From contig NZ_JAGDYL010000018.1 of assembly GCF_017565705.1 (NCBI RefSeq), positions 27,629 to 91,628 of the forward strand: 64,000 nucleotides of DNA, read 5' to 3'. This document shows positions 52,965-61,048 of the stretch, in pieces. Under the pieces are notes generated by a model. The model did not search any database, had not been told where the DNA came from, and saw only the letters and a program-made list of their open reading frames with translations. The translations under genes were made by a program, and so were the position numbers. Source of the stretch: Leucobacter ruminantium. GTDB lineage: Bacteria; Actinomycetota; Actinomycetes; Actinomycetales; Microbacteriaceae. Each line of letters opens with the position of its first letter. Position 1 is the stretch's first letter.

Positions 52965-53018
52965 GTGAGGGATCCTGCCGCGCCGACCGCGCGTCGGGAT
53001 CCCTCGCCGCAGCAGCGC
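52965..53018. repeat. 54-bp hairpin element, copy B (copy A at 49097)
   Basis: This matches copy A at 51 of 54 positions. The paired words are GAGGGATC (52967) and GATCCCTC (52998). The two copies flank the nitrilase-GntR-MHS-DUF2848 module about 3.9 kb apart in the same orientation, which could mark insertion or allow loss of the module by recombination. Confidence 0.8.
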
Positions 53019-53048
53019 ACCGAACCCACCGAGCACCGCGAAACGAGA

Positions 53049-53080
53049 GAACCCCCGCTCCCAGATGGGAGCGGGGGTTC
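53049..53080 (-). terminator. Rho-independent terminator of rplK-rplA
   Basis: GAACCCCCGCTCCC and GGGAGCGGGGGTTC form a 14-bp perfect stem with a 4-base loop. On the minus strand it lies 15 bp after the rplA stop and is followed by TCTCGTTTCG. On the plus strand the stem is followed by TTCC, so it may also stop readthrough from DUF2848. Confidence 0.88.
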
Positions 53081-53094
53081 TTCCGTCGGTCGTC

Positions 53095-53784
53095 TTACAG
53101 ACCGGAGACGTCGAGCGGGATGCCCGGGCCGAAGGTCGTCGAGACGGCGCCCTTCTGCACGTACTTGCCCTTGGCCGACGACGGCTTCAGACGCGAGATC
53201 TCATCGAGCACCGCGGTGATGTTGTCGTTCAGCTGCTCGGCCGAGAACGAGGCCTTGCCGACGATGAAGTGCACGTTGGCGTGCTTGTCGACGCGGAACT
53301 CGATCTTGCCGCCCTTGATCTCCTCGACGGCCTTCGCCGTGTTCGGGGTCACCGTGCCGGTCTTCGGGTTCGGCATCAGGCCGCGGGGGCCGAGCACCTT
53401 GCCCAGACGACCGACCTTGCCCATGAGCTCGGGGGTCGCGACGGCCGAATCGAAATCGGTGTAGCCCGCGGCCACCTTCTCGATCAGCTCGTCGCCGCCG
53501 ACCTCGTCGGCGCCCGCGGCGATGGCGGCCTCAGCGGCCGGGCCCACCGCGAACACGATGACGCGGGCGGTCTTGCCGGTGCCGTGGGGCAGGTTGACGG
53601 TGCCGCGCACCATCTGGTCGGCCTTGCGGGGATCCACGCCGAGCTTGACGGCGACCTCGACGGTCGCGTCGGTCTTGGTGGAACCGGTCTCCTTCGCCAG
53701 GGCGACGGCCTCGGCGGGAGTGTAGAACTTGTCTGCCTCGATCTTCGCGGCAGCGGCGCGGTACGCCTTCGACTTCTGTGCCAT
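53095..53784 (-). CDS. rplA: Ribosomal protein L1
   Basis: A 229-residue large-subunit protein of the L1 stalk. Motifs are [20 protein letters not shown] at the N-terminus, [59 protein letters not shown] and the final [20 protein letters not shown]. It begins 12 nt after rplK and ends just before a strong terminator. L1 often represses its own operon by binding a leader resembling its rRNA site. The leader before rplK (about 118 nt) could hold such a site, but I did not recognise one. Confidence 0.98.
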   Translation of the reverse strand: MAQKSKAYRAAAAKIEADKFYTPAEAVALAKETGSTKTDATVEVAVKLGVDPRKADQMVRGTVNLPHGTGKTARVIVFAVGPAAEAAIAAGADEVGGDELIEKVAAGYTDFDSAVATPELMGKVGRLGKVLGPRGLMPNPKTGTVTPNTAKAVEEIKGGKIEFRVDKHANVHFIVGKASFSAEQLNDNITAVLDEISRLKPSSAKGKYVQKGAVSTTFGPGIPLDVSGL

Positions 53785-53796
53785 GTGTCCTACCCC

Positions 53797-54228
53797 TTAG
53801 CCCTCGACCGTGATGCCCATGGAACGGGCGGTGCCGGCGATGATCTTCGATGCCGCATCGATGTCGTTCGCGTTGAGATCGGCCTGCTTCTGCTCGGCGA
53901 TCTGGCGAACCTGCTCGGCGGTGACCTTCGCGACCTTGACGGTGTGCGGGGTGCCGGAGCCCTTCTGGACGCCCGCGGCCTTCTTCAGCAGCTCGGCTGC
54001 CGGCGGGGTCTTGAGCACGAAGGTGAAGGAGCGATCCTCGTAGACGGTGATCTCCACCGGCACGATGTTGCCGCGCTGCGACTCGGTGGCCGCGTTGTAC
54101 GCCTTGCAGAACTCCATGATGTTGACGCCGTGCTGACCCAGCGCGGGACCCACGGGGGGTGCCGGGTTGGCGGCGCCGGCTGCGATCTGAAGCTTGATCA
54201 GACCGGTAACCTTCTTGGCCTTTGCCAT
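53797..54228 (-). CDS. rplK: Ribosomal protein L11
   Basis: A 143-residue protein of the GTPase-associated centre. It starts [20 protein letters not shown] with the helix-loop [20 protein letters not shown] and continues [20 protein letters not shown] and [22 protein letters not shown] ribosome site precedes the ATG at 54228. The usual upstream partners secE and nusG are absent. Instead a dedicated promoter (54353-54381), a tRNA-Ser and a terminator lie upstream, so rplKA is its own unit here. Confidence 0.98.
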
Positions 54229-54352
54229 GATTGTTTCCTTTCGATCGAACCCGCGCGGATGCGCGTGCTCTCCCGCTCTCCCCGGCCGGTCCGAGGTGCG
54301 GTGTCCGTCTCCGCCGCGACGCCGAGAACGGCGCGCAGACGCAAACCACATT

Positions 54353-54381
54353 ATTCTACGCGCGCGATCCCTCACTCGCAA
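54353..54381 (-). promoter_or_regulatory. rplK-rplA promoter
   Basis: TTGCGA (54376-54381) and TAGAAT (54353-54358) are separated by exactly 17 bp on the minus strand, the best sigma-70-type promoter in this region. One GAGGGATC word (54366-54373) lies inside the spacer. Transcription would give a 5' leader of about 118 nt before the L11 start. Confidence 0.7.
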
Positions 54382-54414
54382 GGCGGCGGGGCGCGGTTCG
54401 GCCCGGGGAACAGA

Positions 54415-54442
54415 GGAAGCCCCCGCCGAGGCGAGGGCTTCC
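54415..54442 (-). terminator. Terminator after tRNA-Ser
   Basis: GGAAGCCC (54415-54422) and GGGCTTCC (54435-54442) pair around a 12-base loop. On the minus strand this lies 19 bp after the tRNA 3' end and is followed by TCTGTTCC. It separates the tRNA transcript from the rplK promoter. Confidence 0.65.
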
Positions 54443-54460
54443 GAACCGCTGTTCATCTGG

Positions 54461-54548
54461 CGGTGGGTAGGGGATTTGAACCCCTGAGACGGGGTTACCG
54501 CCTGCTTGTTTTCAAGACAAGTTCCTTCGGCCGCTCGGACAACCCACC
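54461..54548 (-). tRNA. tRNA-Ser (anticodon UGA)
   Basis: The 88-nt cloverleaf has acceptor arms GGTGGGT/ACCCACC with discriminator G. The anticodon arm is CTTGT-CTTGAAA-ACAAG (anticodon TGA). A long variable arm (GGCGGTAACCCCGTC) is typical of serine tRNAs, and the T arm is GGGG-TTCAAAT-CCCC. The 3' CCA is not encoded directly after. It lies downstream of serS and a HAD gene on the same strand. Confidence 0.96.
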
Positions 54549-54601
54549 GCCGAGAATCCTAGCAAGGGATCGGCCGAGCCGCGCGGCGCCGGGTTCCGGG
54601 G

Positions 54602-55468
54602 TCAGCGGATGAGATCGGGGAAGCGGTCGCGCAGCGCGGTGAAGAGACCGCCCTCCTCGACCGTTCCCGTGACCCGCCGCGCGGCGGCGCGCACCTCGGG
54701 GTCGGCCTGCCCCATCGCGACGGAGTCGCCGCTGCGGCCCGCCCAGCGCAGCATCTCGATGTCGTTGCGCCCGTCGCCCGCGGCGAAGACGCGCGAGCGG
54801 TCGATGCCGAGCCGTGCCGCGACCACCTCGAGCGCACTCGCCTTCGTCACCCCGTCGGGCGCGATGTCGAGCCACGAGGTGCTGCCTACCGCATACGACA
54901 CGTGGGTGAGGCCGAGCGACTCGACGACACTCAGGAAATCCTCGAGGAGATGATCGGGCGAGACCACGACCACGCGCGAGGCCTGCACGCCGAGCAGCGC
55001 CTCGAAGGGCACCTGCTTCTGGTCCGACGGAAGCGTGCCTGCGGGGATCGGCTCCGTGTAGAGGAAACCGCCCTCCGCCAACTCGACCGCGAAGCGCGCG
55101 GTCACCAGCCGGGTGCGGATCTTCAGCAGCGCGTCGGTGGGGTCGAAGGCCTCCACGTACTCGCGCCGGTACGCCCGCGGCGCGAGCGGATCGCGCCGCA
55201 GCGTCACCGCCCCGTTGGCCGCGATGACCCACTCGGGGCGGATGCGCAGCCGCTCCACGATCGGCAGCGTCGCGTCGACCGAGCGCCCGGTCGACACGAT
55301 CACCTCGTGGCCGGCCTCGTGCAGGGTGCGGATCGCGTCACCGAGCTCGACCGAGATGCGGCCGCCCTCGTAGTCGTCGCCCGCACCCAGGAAGTCGTGA
55401 TCGAGCACCGTCCCGTCGAGGTCGAGCGCGATGATGTGCCGATGCTCGGCTGCGATGCGGCGGTCCAT
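54602..55468 (-). CDS. HAD-superfamily (Cof-type) phosphatase
   Basis: A 288-residue class IIB HAD hydrolase. Motif I is IIALDLDGTVLDHDF, motif II VIVSTGRSVDATLPIVERL, the cap domain follows, and motif IV is RVFAAGDGRNDIEMLRWAGR with the acidic GDGxND. It likely acts on small phosphorylated metabolites. The ATG at 55468 overlaps the serS stop by one base (TGATG), so it is translated with serS. The very long frame extending upstream through serS is a shadow. Confidence 0.92.
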   Translation of the reverse strand: MDRRIAAEHRHIIALDLDGTVLDHDFLGAGDDYEGGRISVELGDAIRTLHEAGHEVIVSTGRSVDATLPIVERLRIRPEWVIAANGAVTLRRDPLAPRAYRREYVEAFDPTDALLKIRTRLVTARFAVELAEGGFLYTEPIPAGTLPSDQKQVPFEALLGVQASRVVVVSPDHLLEDFLSVVESLGLTHVSYAVGSTSWLDIAPDGVTKASALEVVAARLGIDRSRVFAAGDGRNDIEMLRWAGRSGDSVAMGQADPEVRAAARRVTGTVEEGGLFTALRDRFPDLIR

Positions 55469-56832
55469 CAGAGCGGCCACTGCTCGGCACGGGTCGTCTC
55501 GGCAAGGTCCCTCAGGTCTTCCTCGGCCTGCCGCTCCTCTGCCAGGAGATCCGCGCGCACCGCCCGCGTCGCATCCGATTCGAGCACCTCGAGCCCTCCG
55601 AGGTAGGGGCGCAGCGCCTCCGGAACGACCACGCTGCCATCGGCCCGCTGATGCGTCTCGAGGATCGCGACGAGCCAGCGCGTCGTCGCGAGCGTGCCGT
55701 TCAGGGTGGCGACGGGGGCCGTCTTGCCGGTCTCCGTGCGGTAGCGGGTGGCGAGCCTGCGCGCCTGGTAGCTCGTGCAGTTCGAGGTGGAGGTGAGCTC
55801 GCGGTACGCGTCCTGCGTCGGCACCCACGCCTCGATGTCGAACTTGCGCGCCGCGCTCGAACCGAGATCGCCCGCCGCGACGTCGATCACCCGGTAGTGC
55901 AGGCCGAGCAGCTGCAGCATCTCCTCCTGCCAGGCGACGAGGCGATCGTGCTCGGCCTCGGCCTCCTCCGGCGAAGCGTAGACGAACATCTCGAGCTTGT
56001 TGAACTGGTGCACGCGCAGGATGCCTCGCGTGTCCTTGCCGTGCGATCCCGCCTCGCTGCGGTAGCACGTCGACCAGCCGGCGTAGCGGATCGGGCCGCC
56101 CGAGAGGTCGATGATCTCGTCGGCGTGATAGCCGGCGAGCGCGACCTCGCTCGTGCCCGTCAGGTAGAGATCCTGCTCGGGCAGGTGGTAGACCTCGCTC
56201 GCGTGCTCCCCCAGGAAGCCCGTGCCGCCCATGATCTCGGGCTTCACGAGCGTCGGCGTGATGAGCGGCACGAATCCGTTGCCGAGCGCCCGGTCGAGCG
56301 CCAGGTTCATGAGGGCGAGCTCGAGCCTCGCCCCGACGCCGCGGAGGAAGTAGAAGCGTGCGCCCGACACCTTCGCGCCCCGCTCCATGTCGATCGCGCC
56401 CAGCATCTCGCCGATCTCCAGGTGGTCGCGCGGCTCGAAGTCGAACTCGGGCCTCTCGCCGATCTCGCGCAGGGTGACGAAATTCTCCTCGCCTCCCGAG
56501 GGCACGCCCTCGATCACGACGTTCTCGATGCGCAGCGCGAGCTGCTCGAACTCGGCCTCCGCCTCCTTCGCGCGGGCCTCGGCCGCCTTCACGCCGGCCG
56601 CGAGCTGCTGCGCCTGAGCGATGAGCGCGGGCTTCTCGTCTTTCGACGCCGACTTCACGCGGCCGCCGAACTCCTTCTGCTCGGCGCGCAGGCTCTCGAA
56701 CTCGCCGAGCGCAGACCGGCGAGCGGCGTCGGCGGCGAGCGCCTGATCGACCACCGCCTCGTCGTTTCCTCGCGCGCGCTGCGAGCGCTTGACGGCCTCT
56801 GGGTCGTTGCGGAGCAGAACAGGATCGATCAC
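55468..56832 (-). CDS. serS: Seryl-tRNA synthetase
   Basis: A 454-residue class II synthetase, somewhat longer than the common 420-430. The N-terminal coiled-coil arm that holds the long variable arm of tRNA-Ser is residues 30-100 ([20 protein letters not shown]). Motif 2 is [12 protein letters not shown] and [20 protein letters not shown], followed by FNKLEMFVY. The motif 3 region is [14 protein letters not shown] and [17 protein letters not shown]. The start is the GTG at 56832, 6 nt after a TAAGCT box, so the mRNA is probably leaderless. Its substrate tRNA-Ser(UGA) lies 0.9 kb downstream past the HAD gene. Confidence 0.97.
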   Translation of the reverse strand: MIDPVLLRNDPEAVKRSQRARGNDEAVVDQALAADAARRSALGEFESLRAEQKEFGGRVKSASKDEKPALIAQAQQLAAGVKAAEARAKEAEAEFEQLALRIENVVIEGVPSGGEENFVTLREIGERPEFDFEPRDHLEIGEMLGAIDMERGAKVSGARFYFLRGVGARLELALMNLALDRALGNGFVPLITPTLVKPEIMGGTGFLGEHASEVYHLPEQDLYLTGTSEVALAGYHADEIIDLSGGPIRYAGWSTCYRSEAGSHGKDTRGILRVHQFNKLEMFVYASPEEAEAEHDRLVAWQEEMLQLLGLHYRVIDVAAGDLGSSAARKFDIEAWVPTQDAYRELTSTSNCTSYQARRLATRYRTETGKTAPVATLNGTLATTRWLVAILETHQRADGSVVVPEALRPYLGGLEVLESDATRAVRADLLAEERQAEEDLRDLAETTRAEQWPL

Positions 56833-56883
56833 GCACCCAGCTTACCTGCGAGGCGCGGAGACGCGCCCCGCTACGCTTGAACC

Positions 56884-57882
56884 ATGCCAGCCGACACTCT
56901 GCGCCAGCTTCCCAGCGCGGCCGTCGTGTACCAGCCGTTCAAGACGGATCTCACCGCGCTCCGGAGCGCGGTCACCGTCCAGGAGCGCACTGCCGGGTGG
57001 GCGCCGACCCGCTGGTACGAGACCGAGGAGGCCGACGCGGGGACCGCCGCCGCTCGGAGGGCCATCGCCGAGGGAGCGGGCGTGGTGATCGCGAGCGGGG
57101 GCGACGGCACCGTCCGCGCCGTGGCCGAGGCTCTGCGGGGCACCGGGATCCCTCTCGCCATCGTGCCCCAGGGAACCGGCAACCTGCTCGCCCGCAACCT
57201 GGGCATTCCGCTCAACCGGATCGAGGACCCGGTGCGCGCCGCCTTCTACGGCAGCAACCGGTCGATCGATCTCGGCGTGCTCACGATCGTGCGCGAGGAC
57301 GAGTCGGAGAGCGAGCACGTCTTCCTCGTGCTCGCGGGCATGGGTCTCGACGCCCGCGCCATCTCTGCGACCCGGGCCACGCTCAAGAAGCGGCTCGGCT
57401 GGCTCGCCTACGTCGACGCCGGCGTGCGCACCATGCTCAAGGACGATCCGCTGCAGATCCACTACTCCGTCGACGGCTCCCCCGTGAAGGCTCTCTCGGT
57501 CTACACGGTGATGATCGGCAACTGCGGGCTCATGCCGGGCGGTGTGCTGCTGATTCCCGACGCGAAGGTCGACGACGGCAAGCTCGACGTCGTCGCTCTG
57601 CGCCCGCTCGGCCCGTTCTCGTGGCTGCGCATCTGGAACAAGATCGGGTGGGAGAACGGGGTGCTGCGCAAGACGAAGGCGGGTCGGCGCATCATCGACC
57701 TCGTCAACGACAGCCGCAGCGTGAACTACGTGCGCGCGACCCGCTACGCCCTATCCGTGCCGCGACCCGAGCCGATCCAGCTCGACGGCGACGACTTCGG
57801 CCTGGCGCTCGCGGCGAGCGGGCGGGTCGATCCCGGCGCCCTCACGGTGCGCGTGCTGCCCGAGTGGGACGCCCGGGTGTAG
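56884..57882 (+). CDS. Diacylglycerol / YegS-like lipid kinase, second copy
   Basis: A 332-residue DAGK-domain kinase related to that at 17370. VIASGGDGTVRAVAEALRGT and LAIVPQGTGNLLARNLGIPL are nearly identical in both. LAGMGLDARAISATRATLKK and the C-terminal IQLDGDDFGLALAASGRVDP are family landmarks. An actinobacterial paralogue of this kind may make phosphatidic acid or phosphorylate a polyprenol. The ATG at 56884 follows a TACGCT box by 6 nt. It is divergent from serS (51 bp). Confidence 0.9.
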   Translation: MPADTLRQLPSAAVVYQPFKTDLTALRSAVTVQERTAGWAPTRWYETEEADAGTAAARRAIAEGAGVVIASGGDGTVRAVAEALRGTGIPLAIVPQGTGNLLARNLGIPLNRIEDPVRAAFYGSNRSIDLGVLTIVREDESESEHVFLVLAGMGLDARAISATRATLKKRLGWLAYVDAGVRTMLKDDPLQIHYSVDGSPVKALSVYTVMIGNCGLMPGGVLLIPDAKVDDGKLDVVALRPLGPFSWLRIWNKIGWENGVLRKTKAGRRIIDLVNDSRSVNYVRATRYALSVPRPEPIQLDGDDFGLALAASGRVDPGALTVRVLPEWDARV

Positions 57883-57886
57883 CCGC

Positions 57887-58044
57887 CCTCGAACTTCGCG
57901 AGACGCGGGCCCGAATTCCCCGCTCCAGCGGATGCGATCCCTCGAGCTTTCGCGAGACGCGGGCCTCTGCACGACACGCCGGCTTCTGCATGGGCGTAGA
58001 GGGGGCATGTCGTGCAGAAGCCCGCAGGTCGCGTGCGAGGGATC
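57887..58044. repeat. Repeat-rich gap between convergent lipid kinase and pheA
   Basis: Two direct copies of CCTCGARCTTTCGCGAGACG-like sequence followed by CGGGCC start near 57887 and 57939. An inverted repeat then pairs 57961-57980 (core TCTGCACGACA) with 58004-58023 (core TGTCGTGCAGA) in 18 of 20 positions. A GCGAGGGATC copy closes the region (58035-58044). The inverted repeat could terminate both genes. The direct repeats are unexplained. Confidence 0.7.
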
Positions 58045-58054
58045 CTGACGCGCG

Positions 58055-59005
58055 TCAGTCGGCGACGCCCTCGATGACCTCGCGCAGCCAGTCGCGGGCG
58101 TCGCGGAACGCGTCGTCGTCGTGCGCGTCGCGGACCGTCGCCGCGACTCGGTCGGCGCGCGGGTACGAGCCGAGGAACACGACGCGCGGGCTGAAGCGCT
58201 TCAGTCCGAGCAGGGCGTCGGCGACGCGCTCGTCTTTCACGTGCCCCTCGGCGTCGATGACGAAGCGGTAGCGACCCATGCGGTCGCCGATGGGGCGCGA
58301 GGCGAGCAGGGTGAGGTTGACGCCGCGGGTCGCGAACTGCTCGAGCATCTCGAGGAGCGCGCCGGCGCGGTCCTCCGGCAATTCGGCGATGAGGCTCGTC
58401 TTATCGGCACCGGTGGGCTCGCCGACGGGCGCTGTGCGGCTCACGAGCACGAAGCGCGTGACGGCGTCGGGGTTCTCTGCGATGCCCTCGGCCAGCACCT
58501 CGACGTCGTAGTGCTCCTCGATCCCGGGAGGCGCGATGGCGGCATCGATGCTCTTCTCCGAGTCGAAGAGATCGGCAGCCGCCTGCACGTTCGAAGTCGC
58601 GGGCAGATGCCGGTGGCGCGGCACCTGATCGTCGAGCCAGGCGCGGCACTGTCCGTAGGCGACGGGGTGCCCCGACACCACGGCGATGTCCTCGAGCCCC
58701 GTGCCGGGCCGCGCGACGAGCACGAAGCGCACCGGGACCAGGTACTCCCCCACGATGCGCAGGCCGGGGATCGTGGCGAGCGCGTCCTGCGCGACGGTGA
58801 CCCCCCCGTCGATCGAGTTCTCGATCGCGATCATCGCGGCGTCGCTGAAGCCCGTGACCACGTCGTTCAGCGCCTCGCCGAGATTGGCGACGGGGTTCCA
58901 CTCCTGCCCTGCGGCCTCGGGCACCTGCTTGAGCGCGGCCTCCGTGAACGTGCCCGCCGGTCCCAGATAGGAGTAGCGGCGGGTCGGCTCTGCGTGCTCT
59001 GGCAT
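58055..59005 (-). CDS. pheA: Prephenate dehydratase
   Basis: A 316-residue enzyme converting prephenate to phenylpyruvate for phenylalanine synthesis. It opens with RYSYLGPAGTFTEAAL. The catalytic region has AMIAIENSIDGGVTVAQDAL, and TRFVLVSRTAP holds the Thr-Arg-Phe motif. A regulatory ACT domain follows (SLIAELPEDRAGALLEMLEQ, FATRGVNLTLLASRPIG) with the phenylalanine-binding loops. The ATG at 59005 is favoured over GTG 59011 because TACGCT (59013-59018) is 7 nt before it, the leaderless spacing. Confidence 0.95.
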   Translation of the reverse strand: MPEHAEPTRRYSYLGPAGTFTEAALKQVPEAAGQEWNPVANLGEALNDVVTGFSDAAMIAIENSIDGGVTVAQDALATIPGLRIVGEYLVPVRFVLVARPGTGLEDIAVVSGHPVAYGQCRAWLDDQVPRHRHLPATSNVQAAADLFDSEKSIDAAIAPPGIEEHYDVEVLAEGIAENPDAVTRFVLVSRTAPVGEPTGADKTSLIAELPEDRAGALLEMLEQFATRGVNLTLLASRPIGDRMGRYRFVIDAEGHVKDERVADALLGLKRFSPRVVFLGSYPRADRVAATVRDAHDDDAFRDARDWLREVIEGVAD

Positions 59006-59069
59006 GGGCACCAGCGTACCGCGCGGCAGGATCCCTCGCTCCCCCGGGCCCCGCCGGATCCCCGAGTGC

Positions 59070-59172
59070 GTCGAAGGGGACCGCTCCGCGCCCTGCGACA
59101 GGCTCGGGGAGCGGGCGCAGCCCCGGGGAAGCGGAGCAGGCCCGCGGCGCAGGCCCCGGGAGCAGGCCCGGG
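59070..59172. repeat. REP-like GC-rich repeats between pheA and pgm
   Basis: The segment has TGCGACAGGCTCGGGGAGCG, resembling the dispersed CTTCGACAGGCTCAGGG repeats of many high-G+C genomes. After it come three GCRGAGCAGGCCC-like or GCAGGCCCGG units (59119-59170), which look like imperfect tandem repeats. A GATCCCTCGC copy lies on the pheA side (59030). No gene is seen. Confidence 0.45.
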
Positions 59173-59182
59173 CCCGACGCCC

Positions 59183-60832
59183 CTAACCGAGCACTCGGGC
59201 GACGAGCGCCTGCGCCGCCTCCTGCACCTCGGCGAGGTGCTCGGGTCCGCGGAACGACTCGGCGTAGATCTTCATGACGTCCTCCGTGCCCGAGGGGCGC
59301 GCGGCGAACCACGCGTGCTCCGTCTGCACCTTGAGGCCGCCGATCCGCGCGCCGTTGCCGGGAGCCGAGGTGAGGATCGCGGTGATCGGATCGCCTGCGA
59401 GCTCGGTGTCGGCGACGTCCTCGGGCGAGAGGGCTCCCAGGCGGGCCTTCTGCTCGGGGTTCGCGGGCGCATCGACGCGCGCGTAGGCCGCCTCTCCGAA
59501 GCGCTCGGCGAGCTCGCGGTACCGCTCCGAGGGGGTCTGCCCGGTCACGGCCAGGATCTCGGCCGCGAGCAGCGCGAGCAGGATGCCGTCCTTGTCGGTG
59601 CTCCACGGGGTTCCGTCGAAGCGCAGGAACGACGCCCCGGCACTCTCCTCGCCGCCGAACACGACGTCGCCCGAGGCGAGGCCGGGCACGAACCACTTGA
59701 AGCCGACCGGCACCTCGAGCAGTTCGCGGCCGTGCGAGGCCACGACGCGGTCGATGAGCCCCGACGAGACGAGCGTCTTGCCGATCCCGGCGGTGACCGG
59801 CCAATCGGGGCGGTGCGAGAGCAGGTAGTCGATCGCGACCGCGAGGTAGTGGTTGGGGTTCATCAGCCCGCCGTCGCGAGTCACGATGCCGTGCCTGTCG
59901 GCGTCGGCGTCGTTGCCGGTGACGATCGGGAACAGGTCGCGATACTCATCGACGGTCGACATCACATTGCGCGATGAGGGATCCATCCGCACCTTGCCGT
60001 CCCAGTCGAGGTGCATGAAACCCCACCTGGGGTCGACGCCTGGCCCGAGCACTGTGAGGTCGAGGTCGAAGCGATCCCGGATCGCGGCCCAGTAGGCGAC
60101 GCTCGATCCCCCGAGCGGGTGGGCCGCGAAGCGCACGCCCGCCTCGCGGATGGCGTCGACGTCGATCACCTCGTCGAGCGACTCGACGTAGGCGCCGAGG
60201 AAGTCGTAGCGGCCCACGGGCTCTCCGCCGAGGCCGTCCTCGCTCGCCCTGGGCACCTGAGCGACTCCCTGTTCGAGCAGTTCGTTGGCGCGGGCGGCGA
60301 TCCAGTCGGTCGCGTCGGTGTCGGCCGGTCCGCCATGCGGCGGGTTGTACTTGAAGCCGCCGTCGGCCGGAGGGTTGTGGCTCGGAGTCACGACGATGCC
60401 GTCGGCGCGCTCCGGGTCGTCGGCGGCACGGTCTCGGTTGTGCGTGAGGATGGCGTGACTCACGGCCGGGGTGGGCACGAACAGCTCGTCGCCCGCCCCC
60501 GCCTTCGCCAGGACGTGCACGCCCGCCGCGGAGAGCACCTCGCGCGCAGTGTGCTCGGCCGGCGCTGAGAGCGCGTGGGTGTCGGAGCCGATGAAGAGCG
60601 GACCGCGGATCCCTTGCGACGCGCGGTACTCGGCGATGGCGGCGCTGATCGCGACGATGTGCGCCTCGTTGAACGACCCCTTGAGCGACGAGCCGCGGTG
60701 GCCCGATGTGCCGAAGACGACTCGTTGTTCGGCGATCGCCGGATCGGGGACGACCTCCGTATACGCCGCGAGCAGCGCCTCGACGTCGATCAGATCTTCT
60801 TCGCGAGCGCGCATCCCTGCCCTATCGTGCAT
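59183..60832 (-). CDS. pgm: Phosphoglucomutase (alpha-D-glucose-specific, Pgm type)
   Basis: Interconverts glucose-1-phosphate and glucose-6-phosphate; 549 residues, close to E. coli Pgm. The start at ATG 60832 gives HDRAGMRAREEDLIDVEALL, which matches the family N-terminus, so the extremely long frame upstream is rejected. Landmarks are VVFGTSGHRGSSLKGSFNEA, the catalytic serine loop GIVVTPSHNPPADGGFKYNP, the metal loop TGNDADADRHGIV, FGGEESAGASFLRFDG and RPSGTEDVMKIYAES. It is divergent from the HAD-IIA gene across a 228-bp repeat-bearing gap. Confidence 0.96.
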   Translation of the reverse strand: MHDRAGMRAREEDLIDVEALLAAYTEVVPDPAIAEQRVVFGTSGHRGSSLKGSFNEAHIVAISAAIAEYRASQGIRGPLFIGSDTHALSAPAEHTAREVLSAAGVHVLAKAGAGDELFVPTPAVSHAILTHNRDRAADDPERADGIVVTPSHNPPADGGFKYNPPHGGPADTDATDWIAARANELLEQGVAQVPRASEDGLGGEPVGRYDFLGAYVESLDEVIDVDAIREAGVRFAAHPLGGSSVAYWAAIRDRFDLDLTVLGPGVDPRWGFMHLDWDGKVRMDPSSRNVMSTVDEYRDLFPIVTGNDADADRHGIVTRDGGLMNPNHYLAVAIDYLLSHRPDWPVTAGIGKTLVSSGLIDRVVASHGRELLEVPVGFKWFVPGLASGDVVFGGEESAGASFLRFDGTPWSTDKDGILLALLAAEILAVTGQTPSERYRELAERFGEAAYARVDAPANPEQKARLGALSPEDVADTELAGDPITAILTSAPGNGARIGGLKVQTEHAWFAARPSGTEDVMKIYAESFRGPEHLAEVQEAAQALVARVLG

Positions 60833-60909
60833 GCCCCCAGTCTGCCAGCAACGGCGCGACCCGCGCACCTGTTTCCCGGAACCGCCGGACGCCGAGCGCG
60901 GCGGGAGCG

Positions 60910-61000
60910 GCGATCCCTCACCGAAGCCGACGCTTTCAGCGAGACAGACGCTTTCCGCCGCTCCGAAAGCTTCGGTCTCGCTGAAACCGACGCGCTCGGA
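60910..61000. repeat. Nested inverted and direct repeats between pgm and the HAD-IIA gene
   Basis: TTTCAGCGAGAC (60934-60945) has an exact complement at 60975-60986. ACCGAAGC (60920-60927) pairs with GCTTCGGT (60969-60976), and ACGCTTTC recurs at 60930 and 60948 with GAAAGC at 60965. Several alternative hairpins are possible. The region also has a reversed GAGGGATC word (60912). It lies within the divergent control region, but no operator is recognisable. Confidence 0.6.
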
Positions 61001-61048
61001 GCGCCGGGAAGCGCCCGCGCCCGATACCGCTCGTTCACACGGCGGCGA

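Noticed and set aside
54602..56836. 744-codon frame fusing the HAD gene to upstream sequence
   Set aside because: The upstream part is serS in another frame. The HAD start at 55468 is set by its conserved N-terminus and overlap with the serS stop.
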